Counted from the stretch's first letter, positions 36,320 through 46,018 are shown. The stretch is DNA of 64,000 bases from DASSFG01 sp035547915 (GCA_035547915.1 DASZTS010000139.1:62001-126000), one strand, 5' to 3'. Program-made: numbers and translations. The notes: generated from the sequence alone by a model not told the origin.

Positions 36320-37805
36320 AGTGCTCATGCCGCTGACTGGCGAACGGAATCGGTTGGATGCCTGCGTCGCTGGCAATTCTTTGGAGATCTTTCCACGGCG
36401 CAGGTTTCTCGCGGAATCGACCCTGGGGTTGGGATCGTTGGCGCTGGGCTATCTATTGGGCCGCGACGAGTGCTTGGCAGCGGCTAGCGGTGCGGTGGGC
36501 GGTTTGGGCCTCCATGCACGTAGGCCCCATTTCGCTCCGCGTGCCACCTCGGTGATTATGCTCATGCAGGTCGGCGGACCCAGCCAGGTTGATCTTTTCG
36601 ATCCAAAACCGGAGCTGCGCCGCCGCGACGGACAGACACATCCCGGCAGCGTCGAGACGTTGCAGAACGGCAGCAACGACAAAAAGCTCATGGCGAGCCC
36701 GTTCCGCTTCCGCCCCTACGGCGGTTGCGGCATGGAGATATCGGACCTGTTGCCGCACATCGGCGGCGTCGCCGACGATCTGTGCCTCGTCCGCTCGATG
36801 TTCAGCGACAACAACAATCATCCGCAGGCGATGCGTTGCCTGAACACGGGCAAGATTTTTCCGGGACGACCCGCGCTCGGCTCTTGGATCGGTTACGCCC
36901 TGGGCTCGGAGAACGAGAACCTACCCGCCTATGTCGTCTTGCGCGATCCGGACGGCTACAACAATGGCGGCACCACTCTCTGGGAGAATGGCTGGTTGCC
37001 GGCCCTGTTTCGCGGCACCGAGATCCAGTCTCGCGGCGCCGCGGTACTCAATCTGCGGCCGGCCTCGCCGCTGCCCGCAGAGGTCGAACGCAAGAATCTC
37101 GAACTCCTCGCACGGCTCAACGATGAGCGGCGACGGCTCTATCCGGAAGAGACGGAACTCGACGCGCGGATCCGCAACTATGAATTGGCCGCCCGCATGC
37201 AAGCCAGCGCCGAGCAAGTGCTCGACATCTCGCGCGAAACGGCTGCCACGCGGGCACTCTACGGCCTCGACGATCCGGTCACCGAGAATTTCGGCACGCG
37301 CTGCCTGATGGCCCGGCGGATGGTCGAATCGGGAGTGCGTTTCGTGCAACTCACCAATCCGATCAAGACCGGCGGCTGGGACCATCACAGCAACATCAAG
37401 AGCGGGTTGGAGGCCGTTTGTCCGCAGGTCGACCGGCCCACGGCCGGGTTGATCGAGGATCTCAAGCGTCGCGGCTTGCTGGAAACGACGATCGTCATCT
37501 GGACGGGTGAATTCGGCCGCCTGCCGATCACCCAAGGCGGCACGGGCCGCGACCATAATCGCCACGCGTTCAGCCTGCTGTTGGCGGGGGGCGGTTTCAA
37601 GGCGGGCCACGTCCACGGCGCGAGCGACGAGTTTGGTTATCGTGCCGTCGAAAAGCCGGTGAGCTGCCCCGACCTATTGGCCACGGTCTTGCACCAGTTG
37701 GGCCTCGACCACGATCGGCTAAAGTACCTGCACCATGGCCGCGAAGAAACGCTCACCGATTCATCGGCCACGGACGCGCGGGTTGTACGAGACCTGCTAT
37801 CGTAG
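36309..37805 (+). CDS. Tat-exported DUF1501 protein
   Basis: This is a 498-residue alkaline-phosphatase/sulfatase-fold protein of the DUF1501 family. The N-terminus has a twin-arginine-like motif PRRRFLAESTLGLGSLALG. Family landmarks are VIMLMQVGGPSQVDLFDPKP, VRSMFSDNNNHPQ, TGGWDHHSN and VIWTGEFGRLPITQ, followed by GTGRDHNRHAFSLLLAG with conserved metal-site Asp and His residues. It overlaps the PSD1 stop by 11 bases, so the two are translationally coupled. An ATG at 36297 is possible. The substrate is unknown. Confidence 0.88.
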   Translation: MSSKVLMPLTGERNRLDACVAGNSLEIFPRRRFLAESTLGLGSLALGYLLGRDECLAAASGAVGGLGLHARRPHFAPRATSVIMLMQVGGPSQVDLFDPKPELRRRDGQTHPGSVETLQNGSNDKKLMASPFRFRPYGGCGMEISDLLPHIGGVADDLCLVRSMFSDNNNHPQAMRCLNTGKIFPGRPALGSWIGYALGSENENLPAYVVLRDPDGYNNGGTTLWENGWLPALFRGTEIQSRGAAVLNLRPASPLPAEVERKNLELLARLNDERRRLYPEETELDARIRNYELAARMQASAEQVLDISRETAATRALYGLDDPVTENFGTRCLMARRMVESGVRFVQLTNPIKTGGWDHHSNIKSGLEAVCPQVDRPTAGLIEDLKRRGLLETTIVIWTGEFGRLPITQGGTGRDHNRHAFSLLLAGGGFKAGHVHGASDEFGYRAVEKPVSCPDLLATVLHQLGLDHDRLKYLHHGREETLTDSSATDARVVRDLLS

Positions 37806-37853
37806 CCCCGATCGGAGGACTCGTAGCGGTCCGAGTGACACACAGCAGGTTGG

Positions 37854-38657
37854 CTAAGAATCGCGCATGACGCGATCGACCAGCTCTCGGTCGAAGTAGT
37901 TCACTTCCATGCCGGCATCGACGACGATCCGCTGCGCATTGATGCCGCTCGAACGAGGACTGAGTAAGAACGCCGCCACATTCGCCACTTCTTCGGTCTT
38001 GACGGCCTCGCGACGCAGTGTGACTTGCTCGGCGTAGAGATAGGCGTCGACGTAGCCGGGTATGCCTGCCGATGCCGATGTCTTGAGCAGCCCCGGTGCC
38101 ACCGCATTGAATCGCACACGCGAAAAGCGGCTAAACGATTTGGCGAGAAACACGAGCGACGAATCGAGGGCTGCTTTGACCGGCGCCATGAAGCCGTAGT
38201 TCTCACTGGCCATGCGGGTCGTGGAGATCGAGATGGTGACCACCGAGGCGTCGGCTGCAAGCAGGTCCTGAAAGGCCCGAGCGATAGCGATCAACGAATA
38301 GCACGATACGTCGACGGAGCGCAAAAAGGCCTGTTTCGACGTTTCGTGGAACGGGCGCGGTGAATCGCCGTAATCGGCGAAGGCGATCGAATGCAACAGA
38401 CCGTCGAAAGACGTGTGGCGGCGGCCCAGTTCCTCGCGCAGTTGGGCGATCTGTTCCTCGTGTTCGACGTCGCAGACGTGGATCTCTGCTCCGGCCAACA
38501 GCTTGGCCAGCGATTCGCGTCGTTCAGGCGAGCGCACCACGTAGACCACCGTAGCGCCCGCCTCGGCCAGCACGCGACCCACGTGATAGGCAACGCTCTT
38601 GCGGTTAGCGACTCCGAAGACTAGTAGCGTCTTGCCCGAAAGGCCCAGAAAATCCAT
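37854..38657 (-). CDS. fabI: Enoyl-ACP reductase (FabI-like)
   Basis: This is a 267-residue NAD(P)H-dependent reductase that would complete the fatty-acid elongation cycle. FabI traits separate it from ordinary SDRs: [18 protein letters not shown] as the cofactor loop, [11 protein letters not shown], and the Tyr-x6-Lys active site in [17 protein letters not shown]. The segment [14 protein letters not shown] corresponds to the substrate-binding loop. The C-terminus [12 protein letters not shown] is family-like. No other fab gene is adjacent. It converges with the DUF1501 gene. Confidence 0.82.
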   Translation of the reverse strand: MDFLGLSGKTLLVFGVANRKSVAYHVGRVLAEAGATVVYVVRSPERRESLAKLLAGAEIHVCDVEHEEQIAQLREELGRRHTSFDGLLHSIAFADYGDSPRPFHETSKQAFLRSVDVSCYSLIAIARAFQDLLAADASVVTISISTTRMASENYGFMAPVKAALDSSLVFLAKSFSRFSRVRFNAVAPGLLKTSASAGIPGYVDAYLYAEQVTLRREAVKTEEVANVAAFLLSPRSSGINAQRIVVDAGMEVNYFDRELVDRVMRDS

Positions 38658-38708
38658 GCTTGAGTCTTACCATAAGTCATAGAGAAGTTCACGCCCGACC
38701 GGTGGATC

Positions 38709-39122
38709 ATGCTCTCCGTCGAAATGCATGTCCAGATTCACGCCCAGCCCGTCGCCGGGGATGACCGTCGGCCCGCATTATTTGCACGCACTTTCGAGGA
38801 GGTATCTGCTCGATTGGCCGCCTTGCCCCGTATGTTTGTCGAACCCGACGGCGCATTCGTGTGGGTGGCCGCAGATGGCCCCACCTGGCAGCTCGACGGC
38901 GTACTTTACGACGGCGCCGGACGGCTCTGGTATGTCGAACTCAAGGGCCGCTCTCCGCAGAAAGAGTTCGAAGAATTCCTGTCCGCCCTCGGTTGGCCGC
39001 AGACGCCGGTTGTTTTTCAACTCGTGCGTGAGGCTTTGCTACTCGACGAGCCAGAGTTCCGCCGTCATGCGGGCTGGGCGGAATCCAGCATTGTCGAGGA
39101 GCCGCGCCGCGATCGGAACTAG
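38709..39122 (+). CDS. Hypothetical protein, 137 residues
   Basis: I do not recognise a family. The protein is soluble, acidic and without membrane segments. It has a beta-hairpin-rich centre (FVWVAADGPTWQLDGVLYDG, then LWYVELKG) followed by helices (EEFLSALGW, FQLVREALLLDEPEFRRHAG). An in-frame ATG at 38724 is an alternative start. Coding seems real because the frame spans most of the interval between two genes, is free of stops and has no strong competing frame. It runs divergently from the FabI-like gene, followed by repeat copy E. Confidence 0.6.
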   Translation: MLSVEMHVQIHAQPVAGDDRRPALFARTFEEVSARLAALPRMFVEPDGAFVWVAADGPTWQLDGVLYDGAGRLWYVELKGRSPQKEFEEFLSALGWPQTPVVFQLVREALLLDEPEFRRHAGWAESSIVEEPRRDRN

Positions 39123-39168
39123 CTGCGTCATAACCAGCCGTTAGAATACGCACGCCGGCAACCGGTTA

Positions 39169-39263
39169 AGAGTGGCCGACGAAACCCGGAAGCCGGAGCG
39201 GCATGGGCAAAAATCGGCGGTGAAACGCCGATTTTTCGCGAGCCCGGTTTTGTCGGTTGCTCT
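39169..39263. repeat. Dispersed intergenic palindromic repeat, copy E
   Basis: It starts AGAGTGGCCGACGAAACCCG and ends CCCGGTTTTGTCGGTTGCTC. The perfect central hairpin has arms AAAAATCGGCG (39209-39219) and CGCCGATTTTT (39226-39236), terminator-like on both strands. It starts 46 bases after the hypothetical gene and ends 34 bases before the ABC transporter gene. Confidence 0.8.
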
Positions 39264-39296
39264 AAACAAAACACATTGTGACCCTGCACGTTACGG

Positions 39297-40085
39297 ATGG
39301 ATGCGCCGACGAGCAACGAAACGAAATCTGCAATCGTCTCCCTCGGCGACGTGGGGATGACCTACCGTGCCGGTGTGGCAGCACTCGACGGAATCACTTT
39401 TGAGGCCAAGGAAGGTGAGTTCGTCTCGCTCGTGGGGCCTTCGGGCTGCGGCAAATCGACACTGCTGCGCATCGTGGCGGGACTGGTCGAGCCGAGTCGC
39501 GGCCAGGTGCTCGTGGCCGGCGAATCGCCTCGTCAGGCGCGGCGACGACTGCGGCTCTCTTTCGTATTCCAAGACTCGACCTTGCTCCCCTGGCGCAGCG
39601 CCGAACGAAACGTGGCGCTTCCGCTGGAGATCGCGGGGCGGGCCCGGTCGACACGCCGCGAGCGGGCACGTGCGACCCTGGGCATGGTCGGGCTACACGA
39701 ATTCGTGTATCGCCGGCCGCGCGAACTGTCGGGCGGCATGCGCATGCGCGTCTCGCTGGCGCGGGCCTTGGTTACCGATCCGCGGATCATCCTGCTCGAC
39801 GAGCCATTCGGCGCGCTCGACGATGTGACGCGACAGATGCTCAACGAAGAACTGCTCGCCCTCTGGCAACAGCGCGGCTGGACGGCCCTCTTCGTAACAC
39901 ACAACATCGCCGAGGCCGCATTTCTCAGCACGCGCATCATCGTGCTCAGCAGCCGCCCCGGCAGAATGGTGACCGATCTGCCCGTTCCATTTTCCGCCAA
40001 GAGGCCGCCCGAGCTGAGGGCCGAACCCGAGTTCGCCCGATTCGTCGGCCACGTCAGCGGTCTGTTGAGAAAGGGGCGCTCGTGA
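39297..40085 (+). CDS. ABC transporter ATP-binding protein (NitT/TauT type)
   Basis: This 262-residue ATPase powers the permease encoded next to it. Motifs in order: Walker A GPSGCGKSTLLR, Q-loop region FVFQDSTLLPWRSAERNVAL, signature LSGGMRMRVSLARAL, Walker B ILLDEPFGALDD and the H-loop VTHNIAEAAFLS. The sequence best fits importers for nitrate, sulfonates, or pyrimidine precursors such as HMP. Its last four bases overlap the permease start (ATGA-type). No substrate-binding protein is in the window, so specificity is unknown. Confidence 0.93.
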   Translation: MDAPTSNETKSAIVSLGDVGMTYRAGVAALDGITFEAKEGEFVSLVGPSGCGKSTLLRIVAGLVEPSRGQVLVAGESPRQARRRLRLSFVFQDSTLLPWRSAERNVALPLEIAGRARSTRRERARATLGMVGLHEFVYRRPRELSGGMRMRVSLARALVTDPRIILLDEPFGALDDVTRQMLNEELLALWQQRGWTALFVTHNIAEAAFLSTRIIVLSSRPGRMVTDLPVPFSAKRPPELRAEPEFARFVGHVSGLLRKGRS

Positions 40086-40861
40086 AGCGCGCGGTTCGCT
40101 GGCTGATCGAGTTCGCAGCGCCTCCCGTGGTGCTGTTCGTTATCGTGGTAGCCGCCTGGCACGTGGCCGTAGTCACCTTCGGCATCAAGCGGTACATCGT
40201 GCCGCTCCCCTGGGACGTTTTGAAGGCGGGCTGGCAGCGTCGCGACTCACTCCTTTCCGCGGCGGCGATGACCGGTGAAGCCGCGGCCGCCGGTTTCGCC
40301 CTCAGCCTGGTCGCCGGTTTCTTGGTCGCCTGCGTCTTCTCGCAGTCGCGGGTGATCGAACGGAGCATCTACCCATACGCCATTTTCTTGCAGACCGTTC
40401 CCATCGTGGCCATCGCCCCCTTGATCGTCTTTTGGTTCGGCTTCGGCTTCAAAAGCGTGGTCGTCGTCGCGTTCATCATCAGCATCTTTCCCATCATCAC
40501 CAACGCCACGGCCGGATTGACGACCCTCGACGCCAATCTATTGGAATTGTTCGAACTGGCCGGGGCGAACCGTTGGCAATTACTCATCAAGCTCCGTCTG
40601 CCCGGCAGCGTGCCCCACTTGGTGACCGGTGCCCGAGTCTCGGCCGGTCTGTCGGTCGTAGGCGCCATCGTCGGCGAGATCTTTGCGGGAGCAGGGGCCG
40701 ATCGCCCGGGCTTGGGTTATCTGATACAGCAACTGAGTGCCCAATTGCGAACCGACGCGTTGTTCGCGGCGATCCTCATGTCGGCCGCGTTGGGAATGCT
40801 AATTTTCGGTCTCGTCAACATGATTGGCCGGCTCGTGATGAAAGTATGGAGCGGCGCTTAG
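40082..40861 (+). CDS. ABC transporter permease (SsuC/TauC/ThiX type)
   Basis: This 259-residue protein has six membrane helices and the BPD-transport motif ELAGANRWQLLIKLRLPGSVP (EAA loop) that contacts the ATPase. Other features are PIVAIAPLIVFWFGFGFKS and AIVGEIFAGAGADRPGLGYL, typical of the NitT/TauT permease class. It is coupled to the ATPase by a 4-base overlap. The missing binding protein may be encoded elsewhere. The substrate could be a sulfonate, nitrate or thiamine precursor. Confidence 0.9.
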   Translation: MKRAVRWLIEFAAPPVVLFVIVVAAWHVAVVTFGIKRYIVPLPWDVLKAGWQRRDSLLSAAAMTGEAAAAGFALSLVAGFLVACVFSQSRVIERSIYPYAIFLQTVPIVAIAPLIVFWFGFGFKSVVVVAFIISIFPIITNATAGLTTLDANLLELFELAGANRWQLLIKLRLPGSVPHLVTGARVSAGLSVVGAIVGEIFAGAGADRPGLGYLIQQLSAQLRTDALFAAILMSAALGMLIFGLVNMIGRLVMKVWSGA

Positions 40862-40884
40862 GAGAGCGGCACGCTCGATCGGGA

Positions 40885-42564
40885 TCATTTGCCAGACGGA
40901 CCGAGGCTGAAAGGCCGAGAAATGTCTGTCTTCTCCCAGACCACCGCCTTTTCGGTGCGACCGCCACGACTCAAGTTAAGATTCCATTCGATCGGGTCGT
41001 AACCACGCCTGCGCAACACGACCCGGTGCTTGCCGGGAGCGATCGAAACGGCAAACGGGTCTTGTCGGGGAAAGGGCTCGGGTTCGCCATCGATGAGAAG
41101 TTGGCTGCCGCGGCGTTCATCGAGCGGCCAGGTGAGGACGAGCGTGGCGGGCCGTAGCATCCAATACATCAGGCCCACGACGGGTACGGCCAGGGCGGCG
41201 CCAACCGCTATGCCGACGACCCAATTGCGCCGATCGTAAGTGGGCCGCCCGCGCCGGACCGCCTCACGTTGCTGTGTTGGCTTTGCCGATGTCCTTTTTT
41301 CGCTCCGCGCCGTGTCGAGCGGTAACACCGCGGACAGCGGCTGCACCGCGGAGGGCTGCGATACGGTCGCGGTCGAGTTCGCGCGAGGATCGCTCACCGT
41401 GTCGTTCTCCGCGGCCATGCGGCTAAAGAAGTCTCGCAGCGCGTCCGCCTCTGCGGGTTCGCCGTCATCGTCCTCCTCGTCGGCCTCCTGGATGAGTCCG
41501 GCGGCGACTTTCTCGCCTTGAAACGTGAAAGGAAAGAGCGCCTCGGCGAGTTCGGCGGGGGTTTGGTAGCGGTCGTCGGGTTCGCGTGCCAGCATGCGGG
41601 CCACAATGTTGTCGACTTCCTCGTACACGTCATCGCGCCGACTCGAAACCCGCGGAGCATCGCCCAACAAACGGCTCATCAGTCGCTGCCGCACATCGCC
41701 GCCGTCGAACGGCACCTCGTCCGTCAAGATCTTGAAGAACGTGGCGCCGAGGCTGTAGATGTCGGAGCGGATGTCGGCATTGGCGGCGTGCGTGGCCTGC
41801 TCCGGCGAGATGTAGTCGGGCGTGCCCATCAGTTTGCCCTTGCCGGCCAATTCGGCGTCTTCGGCCGGTTCTTCGTTCATCAGCCGCGCCAGGCCCATGT
41901 CGAGCAATTTGATCTTGGGAGGGGTGGTCGGGTCGGCGCCTTCGACCAGGATGTTCTCCGGTTTGATGTCGCGGTGGACGAGCCCGCGCTGATGGGCATG
42001 GTCGAGTGCCAACGCGGCCTGGCGGATGCAATCGCAGGCCCAATCGACCGGCAGTGGCCCGAACTCTTTGAGCCAACTTCGCAGGTCGCGCCCCTGGCCG
42101 AATTCCATCACCAGGAAGTGCATATCACCCACGCTGTCGGCGTCGTAGGCGGTGATGATGTTCGGATGATTCAGCGAACAGATCAGACGCACCTCGGTGC
42201 GAAATCGGGCGACCGCAGGCGCGTTGGCCAACAGAGACTTGTTCACCAGCTTCAATGCCACGACGCGGTCGGTCATGGCATGGTGCGCCTTGAAAACCGT
42301 TCCCATGCCGCCCGTGCCGAGGCGGTCCAATAGCTTGTATTTGCCGACGAAGAAGGCATGCCGGCCGGTGAGCATCTGCCGGGCCTGCCAGAGCGTGATC
42401 AGTCCGCGTTCGATCAAAGTGTCGGCCAGGCGGTTGGCCGAGAGAGAACGGTTTGCCCGAATCTCATCGTGCAGATCGGCCAGTTCTTCCGCCGTCAAGA
42501 GCCCGCTGCTTTGCAATTGCTCGTAGAAATCTGTGGCGGTGCTTACGCTCACGGGCGGCTCCAA
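40885..42564 (-). CDS. Hanks-type serine/threonine protein kinase, transmembrane
   Basis: The 559-residue protein has an N-terminal helical segment (residues about 1-70, with ELADLHDEIRANRSLSANRL) shared by many planctomycete kinases. The kinase domain spans about 75-340: GTGGMGTVFKAH, VALKLV with the catalytic Lys, HRDIKPENIL, DMGLAR in place of DFG, and GTPDYISPEQATH. After a disordered linker one membrane helix (WVVGIAVGAALAVPVVGLMY) leads to a PEGA-like extracytoplasmic domain (FAVSIAPGKHRVVLRRRGYD). The domain order is typical for signalling across the planctomycete cell envelope. Targets are unknown. Confidence 0.93.
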   Translation of the reverse strand: MEPPVSVSTATDFYEQLQSSGLLTAEELADLHDEIRANRSLSANRLADTLIERGLITLWQARQMLTGRHAFFVGKYKLLDRLGTGGMGTVFKAHHAMTDRVVALKLVNKSLLANAPAVARFRTEVRLICSLNHPNIITAYDADSVGDMHFLVMEFGQGRDLRSWLKEFGPLPVDWACDCIRQAALALDHAHQRGLVHRDIKPENILVEGADPTTPPKIKLLDMGLARLMNEEPAEDAELAGKGKLMGTPDYISPEQATHAANADIRSDIYSLGATFFKILTDEVPFDGGDVRQRLMSRLLGDAPRVSSRRDDVYEEVDNIVARMLAREPDDRYQTPAELAEALFPFTFQGEKVAAGLIQEADEEDDDGEPAEADALRDFFSRMAAENDTVSDPRANSTATVSQPSAVQPLSAVLPLDTARSEKRTSAKPTQQREAVRRGRPTYDRRNWVVGIAVGAALAVPVVGLMYWMLRPATLVLTWPLDERRGSQLLIDGEPEPFPRQDPFAVSIAPGKHRVVLRRRGYDPIEWNLNLSRGGRTEKAVVWEKTDISRPFSLGPSGK

Positions 42565-42630
42565 GCCGTTGGATCAACGGTGGCGGATGTCGATTACAAT
42601 ATAACTCGACCTCATCCCGATTTTCCATCT

Positions 42631-43146
42631 ATGACCGGGTTCGTTCACCAACGGCACAAGCCGCCGGCGCCGCTCGACCGTCCGCGCGAGCTGCTGGTGG
42701 CCTGCGCGCCCTTGCGCAGCAACGTCAACCTGTCGCGCATTGTGAGGACGGCGGGTTGTTGCGGGGTCGAAACGGTGATCTGCTGCGGTCATGCGAAAAT
42801 CATTGATAAGATCGCACGCGACAGCGTCGACGACGAAAACCCGGCTTCGGTGGCCGTGCGGGTGCATCGCACGCTGCCGCCGCCCCTGCGAGAGTTGAAA
42901 CAAGCGGGGTATCGGCTCGTCGGACTCGAACAGACGAGCGGCTCGCAGTCACTCCACGAATACCGCTTCGACCGCCGTAGCGCGCTCGTGGTGGGCAACG
43001 AGCGGCTGGGGCTGGACGAAGAGGTTTTGCGGCTGGTCGAAGATGTCGTCGAGATACCCGTTTATGGCCGGCCGCACGCCTACAACGTGGCTACGGCGAC
43101 GGCTATGGCCCTATACGAATACTGCCGGCAGTTTCCGCGGGGCTGA
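42631..43146 (+). CDS. SpoU/TrmH-family RNA 2'-O-methyltransferase
   Basis: This 171-residue SPOUT methyltransferase starts MTGFVHQRHKPPAPLDRP. Motif 1 is SNVNLSRIVRTAGCCGVETV, motif 2 is ALVVGNERLGLDEE, and motif 3 is IPVYGRPHAYNVATATAMAL. Together they form the trefoil-knot S-adenosylmethionine site. It methylates a ribose 2'-hydroxyl in tRNA or rRNA. The short length without an N-terminal domain suggests a TrmL- or TrmH-like tRNA enzyme rather than the larger RlmB. Upstream in-frame starts would overlap the divergent kinase. Confidence 0.88.
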   Translation: MTGFVHQRHKPPAPLDRPRELLVACAPLRSNVNLSRIVRTAGCCGVETVICCGHAKIIDKIARDSVDDENPASVAVRVHRTLPPPLRELKQAGYRLVGLEQTSGSQSLHEYRFDRRSALVVGNERLGLDEEVLRLVEDVVEIPVYGRPHAYNVATATAMALYEYCRQFPRG

Positions 43147-43205
43147 CTCGTCCTATCCGCCGACGCAAAGGCGATTTACGGCCGGCGGCCGAAAGTCGCT
43201 CGCCA

Positions 43206-43233
43206 TTGACACACGGGGGGGCACTGATAGAAT
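43206..43233 (+). promoter_or_regulatory. Sigma-70-type promoter of mcsA-mcsB
   Basis: A consensus TTGACA (43206-43211) and TAGAAT (43228-43233) are 16 bases apart, giving a leader of about 85 bases before the mcsA start. No CtsR-like heptad repeat is visible next to it. Confidence 0.6.
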
Positions 43234-43323
43234 TCCCGCAGAAATCGTCTTGCCTTGTAGCTTCTCTTGCTTCGCGGGTTTCCGATCGGCCTTGAGCCGG
43301 ATGCCTGTCGTGCGGTTTGAAAC

Positions 43324-43821
43324 ATGAAGTGCCAGCGGTGCGATAAATCGGCCACGTTCCACATCACCGAGCTGACGGGCGGCAAGCCACAAGAATTGCA
43401 CCTCTGTGAGGAACACGCCCGCCAATATTTGACCGAGTCGGACGCCGAACAGCCGGGCGGAAACCTGGCCGGCGCCCTCGCTCAGCAACTCGTGGGCGGC
43501 ACGGCCGAGGAGTTGGCCCGGCTCGACCAGCAGGCTTGCCCGATCTGTGGCATCACGTTCTTCGAATTTCGGAACCAAGGACGGCTGGGATGCCCGCACG
43601 ACTACGTCTGTTTTCAAAAGGAACTGGATCCGCTGATTCTCAACATCCACGGCGAGAGCGCGCACGCCGGTAAGCGTCCGCAGAGGTCGCACGGCAGCAC
43701 CGACCGCCAGACTCAGCTCATTCGGCTGAGACGCGAGATGAAAGAAGCCATCGAGGGGGAGGACTATGAGAAGGCCTCTCGCCTGCGAGATGAGATACGG
43801 CAAATCGAAAGGTCGGCCTGA
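43324..43821 (+). CDS. mcsA: McsA-like zinc-finger/UVR-domain activator
   Basis: The 165-residue protein starts MKCQRCDKSATFHITELTGG with a CxxC pair, continues with HLCEEHARQYL and has a second zinc site ACPICGITFFEFRNQGRLGC. It ends with a UVR motif (RREMKEAIEGEDYEKASRLR). In Firmicutes McsA binds and activates the protein arginine kinase McsB and links it to ClpC-mediated degradation. The order mcsA-mcsB with a five-base gap supports the assignment. ClpC and CtsR genes are not in the window. Confidence 0.92.
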   Translation: MKCQRCDKSATFHITELTGGKPQELHLCEEHARQYLTESDAEQPGGNLAGALAQQLVGGTAEELARLDQQACPICGITFFEFRNQGRLGCPHDYVCFQKELDPLILNIHGESAHAGKRPQRSHGSTDRQTQLIRLRREMKEAIEGEDYEKASRLRDEIRQIERSA

Positions 43822-43826
43822 CAGTC

Positions 43827-44897
43827 GTGGAACTAGACGAGCTAGCACGCACCAGCGGTGAATGGCTGCGGGGATCGGGCCCGGAGTCGGACATCGTCAT
43901 CAGCAGCCGTATCCGGCTTGCCCGCAATCTGGCCGAATTCCCCTTCATCAGCCGGGCCACGCCAGGCGACCGTACGGAGATCGAACGCACCCTGCGCGAA
44001 CGCGTCATGCGCGCCCCGGGCGCTGCCGAGTTGGTCTACTTCGACGTCAATAAGCTGGAGGGGATCGATCGGCAGTTCCTCGTCGAACGCCAGTTGATCA
44101 GCCGCGAGCACGCCGAAGCCGAGGGCGCGCGTGGGGTGGCGATCGACCCACAGGAACGTGTAAGCCTGATGATCAACGAGGAGGATCATCTGCGGATTCA
44201 GGTGATGCAGAGCGGGCTGAGCCTGTTCGCCGCCTGGGAGCAGATCAACGCGATCGACGATTTGGTCGAGGGGCAGGTGACCTATGCCTTCAACGAACGG
44301 TTGGGTTACCTGACGGCCTGCCCCACGAACGTCGGCACCGGCATGCGGGTGAGCGTCATGCTGCACCTACCGGCACTGGTCATCACGCGCCAGATCGAGA
44401 AGCTCTTTCGTTCGTTGCAGAAGATCAGCCTGGCGGTCCGCGGCCTGTACGGCGAAGGTTCGCAGGCGATGGGCGATTTCTATCAAATCAGCAACCAGAT
44501 CACGTTGGGGCGTTCCGAGCCCGACTTGGTGAAGCAAGTGGGCGACGTGGTGCCGACGATCATCGACTACGAGCGCAAAGCCCGTGATTTCCTGATTCAT
44601 GAGAGCCACGAGACCCTGCACGATCGCGTGAGCCGGGCCTACGGTATCTTGCGCACGGCCCAGACCATCAGCTCGGAAGAGACGATGCATCTGCTGTCGA
44701 GCGTGCGGATGGGCGTAAACCTGGGCTTGATCGCCGATCTGGAGATTCCCACGCTCAACAAGCTCTTTATCTATACGCAGCCCGCCCATTTGCAGAAGCT
44801 GACCGGCAGCGAGCTCGATACGGCCGACCGCAACATCGAGCGCGCCCGCTACCTCCGTCGCCATCTGAACAAAGACGACGGTTCGATCCGCAATTGA
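43827..44897 (+). CDS. mcsB: Protein arginine kinase McsB
   Basis: McsB phosphorylates arginines of proteins, marking them for ClpCP in Firmicutes. The 356-residue protein is a guanidino-kinase: it has DIVISSRIRLARNLAEFPFI, INEEDHLRIQVMQSGL and CPTNVGTGMRVSVMLHLPAL, with the catalytic Cys in TACPTNVG. It begins at GTG 43827. The C-terminal region aligns over the full length, with no truncation. Together with McsA it suggests an arginine-phosphorylation stress response in this planctomycete. Confidence 0.95.
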   Translation: MELDELARTSGEWLRGSGPESDIVISSRIRLARNLAEFPFISRATPGDRTEIERTLRERVMRAPGAAELVYFDVNKLEGIDRQFLVERQLISREHAEAEGARGVAIDPQERVSLMINEEDHLRIQVMQSGLSLFAAWEQINAIDDLVEGQVTYAFNERLGYLTACPTNVGTGMRVSVMLHLPALVITRQIEKLFRSLQKISLAVRGLYGEGSQAMGDFYQISNQITLGRSEPDLVKQVGDVVPTIIDYERKARDFLIHESHETLHDRVSRAYGILRTAQTISSEETMHLLSSVRMGVNLGLIADLEIPTLNKLFIYTQPAHLQKLTGSELDTADRNIERARYLRRHLNKDDGSIRN

Positions 44898-44932
44898 GCG
44901 TCAACGATTGATGATGCCGCTCGTCGCGATCG

Positions 44933-45820
44933 TTAGAGCAATCCGTACGTCGTGAGCGTCTTGGCGAGCTTTTGCTCTTCGGTGGGCGTGAGGGGCGTCA
45001 TCGGCAACCGCAACTCGCCCGTATCGCGGCCGAGCATTTTCATGGCGGCTTTGACCGGAATGGGGTTGGTCGCCAGACCGAGCATATCGCGACAGAGCGG
45101 AAAGAGCTTGTGGTGCCAACGCTTGGACTCGGCCAAGTTGCCGGCCTCGAACGCCTTCAAGAGAGCGAGCATGTCTTTGGGCACAATGTTGCCGACGACC
45201 GAGATGACTCCCCGGCCGCCGATCGACAGTAGCGGCAGCGTCAGGCTGTCGTCGCCGCTGAGCACGGTCAGGTCGGTCAGCGCGAGAATCTGCGACGCCT
45301 GATCCATCGAACCTGTCGCTTCCTTGACCAGCGCAATGCTGGGTAACTCCGCCATGCGGGCGATCGTTTCCGGTTCGATATTCTTGCCCGTCCTGCCCGG
45401 GATGTTGTAGACGCAGATCGGGATGCCTACCGCCTCGGCCAGCGCCTTGAAGTGTTGATAGAAGCCTTCCTGCGTCGGTTTGTTGTAGTAGGGCGCCACG
45501 ACCAGCGCCGCATCGGCCCCCGCCTTTTCGGCCCAGCGAGTCAGCCGCAACGCCTCACGCGTGCTGTTCGATCCCGTGCCGGGCATGACCTTGATGCGTT
45601 CGGCCGCGTACTCGACCACCGCCCCGATCACCCGCTCGTGCTCGTCGTGCGAGAGCGTGGGTGATTCACCGGTGGTACCGACGGGGCAGAGGCAGTTCGT
45701 CCCGGCCGCAATCTGGAATTCGACTTGGGCCCGCAGCGTGTCGTAATCGACCTCCCCGTTGCGAAAGGGGGTGGTTATTGCGACAGACAGTCCGGCAAAC
45801 GCTTCGCCTTTGGTAGGCAT
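44933..45820 (-). CDS. dapA: 4-hydroxy-tetrahydrodipicolinate synthase
   Basis: DapA condenses pyruvate with aspartate semialdehyde in lysine and diaminopimelate synthesis. The 295-residue protein starts [20 protein letters not shown]. It has [12 protein letters not shown], catalytic Tyr in [11 protein letters not shown] and the Schiff-base Lys in [12 protein letters not shown], then [11 protein letters not shown]. The frame extends upstream to 46090, but ATG 45820 gives the family start. The GTTGE motif and length are standard. It is monocistronic and converges with mcsB. Confidence 0.95.
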   Translation of the reverse strand: MPTKGEAFAGLSVAITTPFRNGEVDYDTLRAQVEFQIAAGTNCLCPVGTTGESPTLSHDEHERVIGAVVEYAAERIKVMPGTGSNSTREALRLTRWAEKAGADAALVVAPYYNKPTQEGFYQHFKALAEAVGIPICVYNIPGRTGKNIEPETIARMAELPSIALVKEATGSMDQASQILALTDLTVLSGDDSLTLPLLSIGGRGVISVVGNIVPKDMLALLKAFEAGNLAESKRWHHKLFPLCRDMLGLATNPIPVKAAMKMLGRDTGELRLPMTPLTPTEEQKLAKTLTTYGLL

Positions 45821-46018
45821 GATCGTGGTCCAACTCGGGCAGAAAGGGGCAAAAACCGCAATATCGCATGATAGAAAACGGCCCTGCCTTAGGGAAGGAC
45901 ATGCCTTCCGGCGGGTTTTCCTCTTCATTTCACGGTCCACCACCCAGGTAGGGTCTCGCGGACAAGCCACTCGACCGCGGCCGTAAGATTCATCGACATG
46001 ACCATACGGAGCAATCAC

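Noticed and set aside
37806..37853. Hairpin in the convergent gap between the DUF1501 and FabI-like genes
   Set aside because: Only a 4-bp GGAC/GTCC pairing with no T-run could be drawn.
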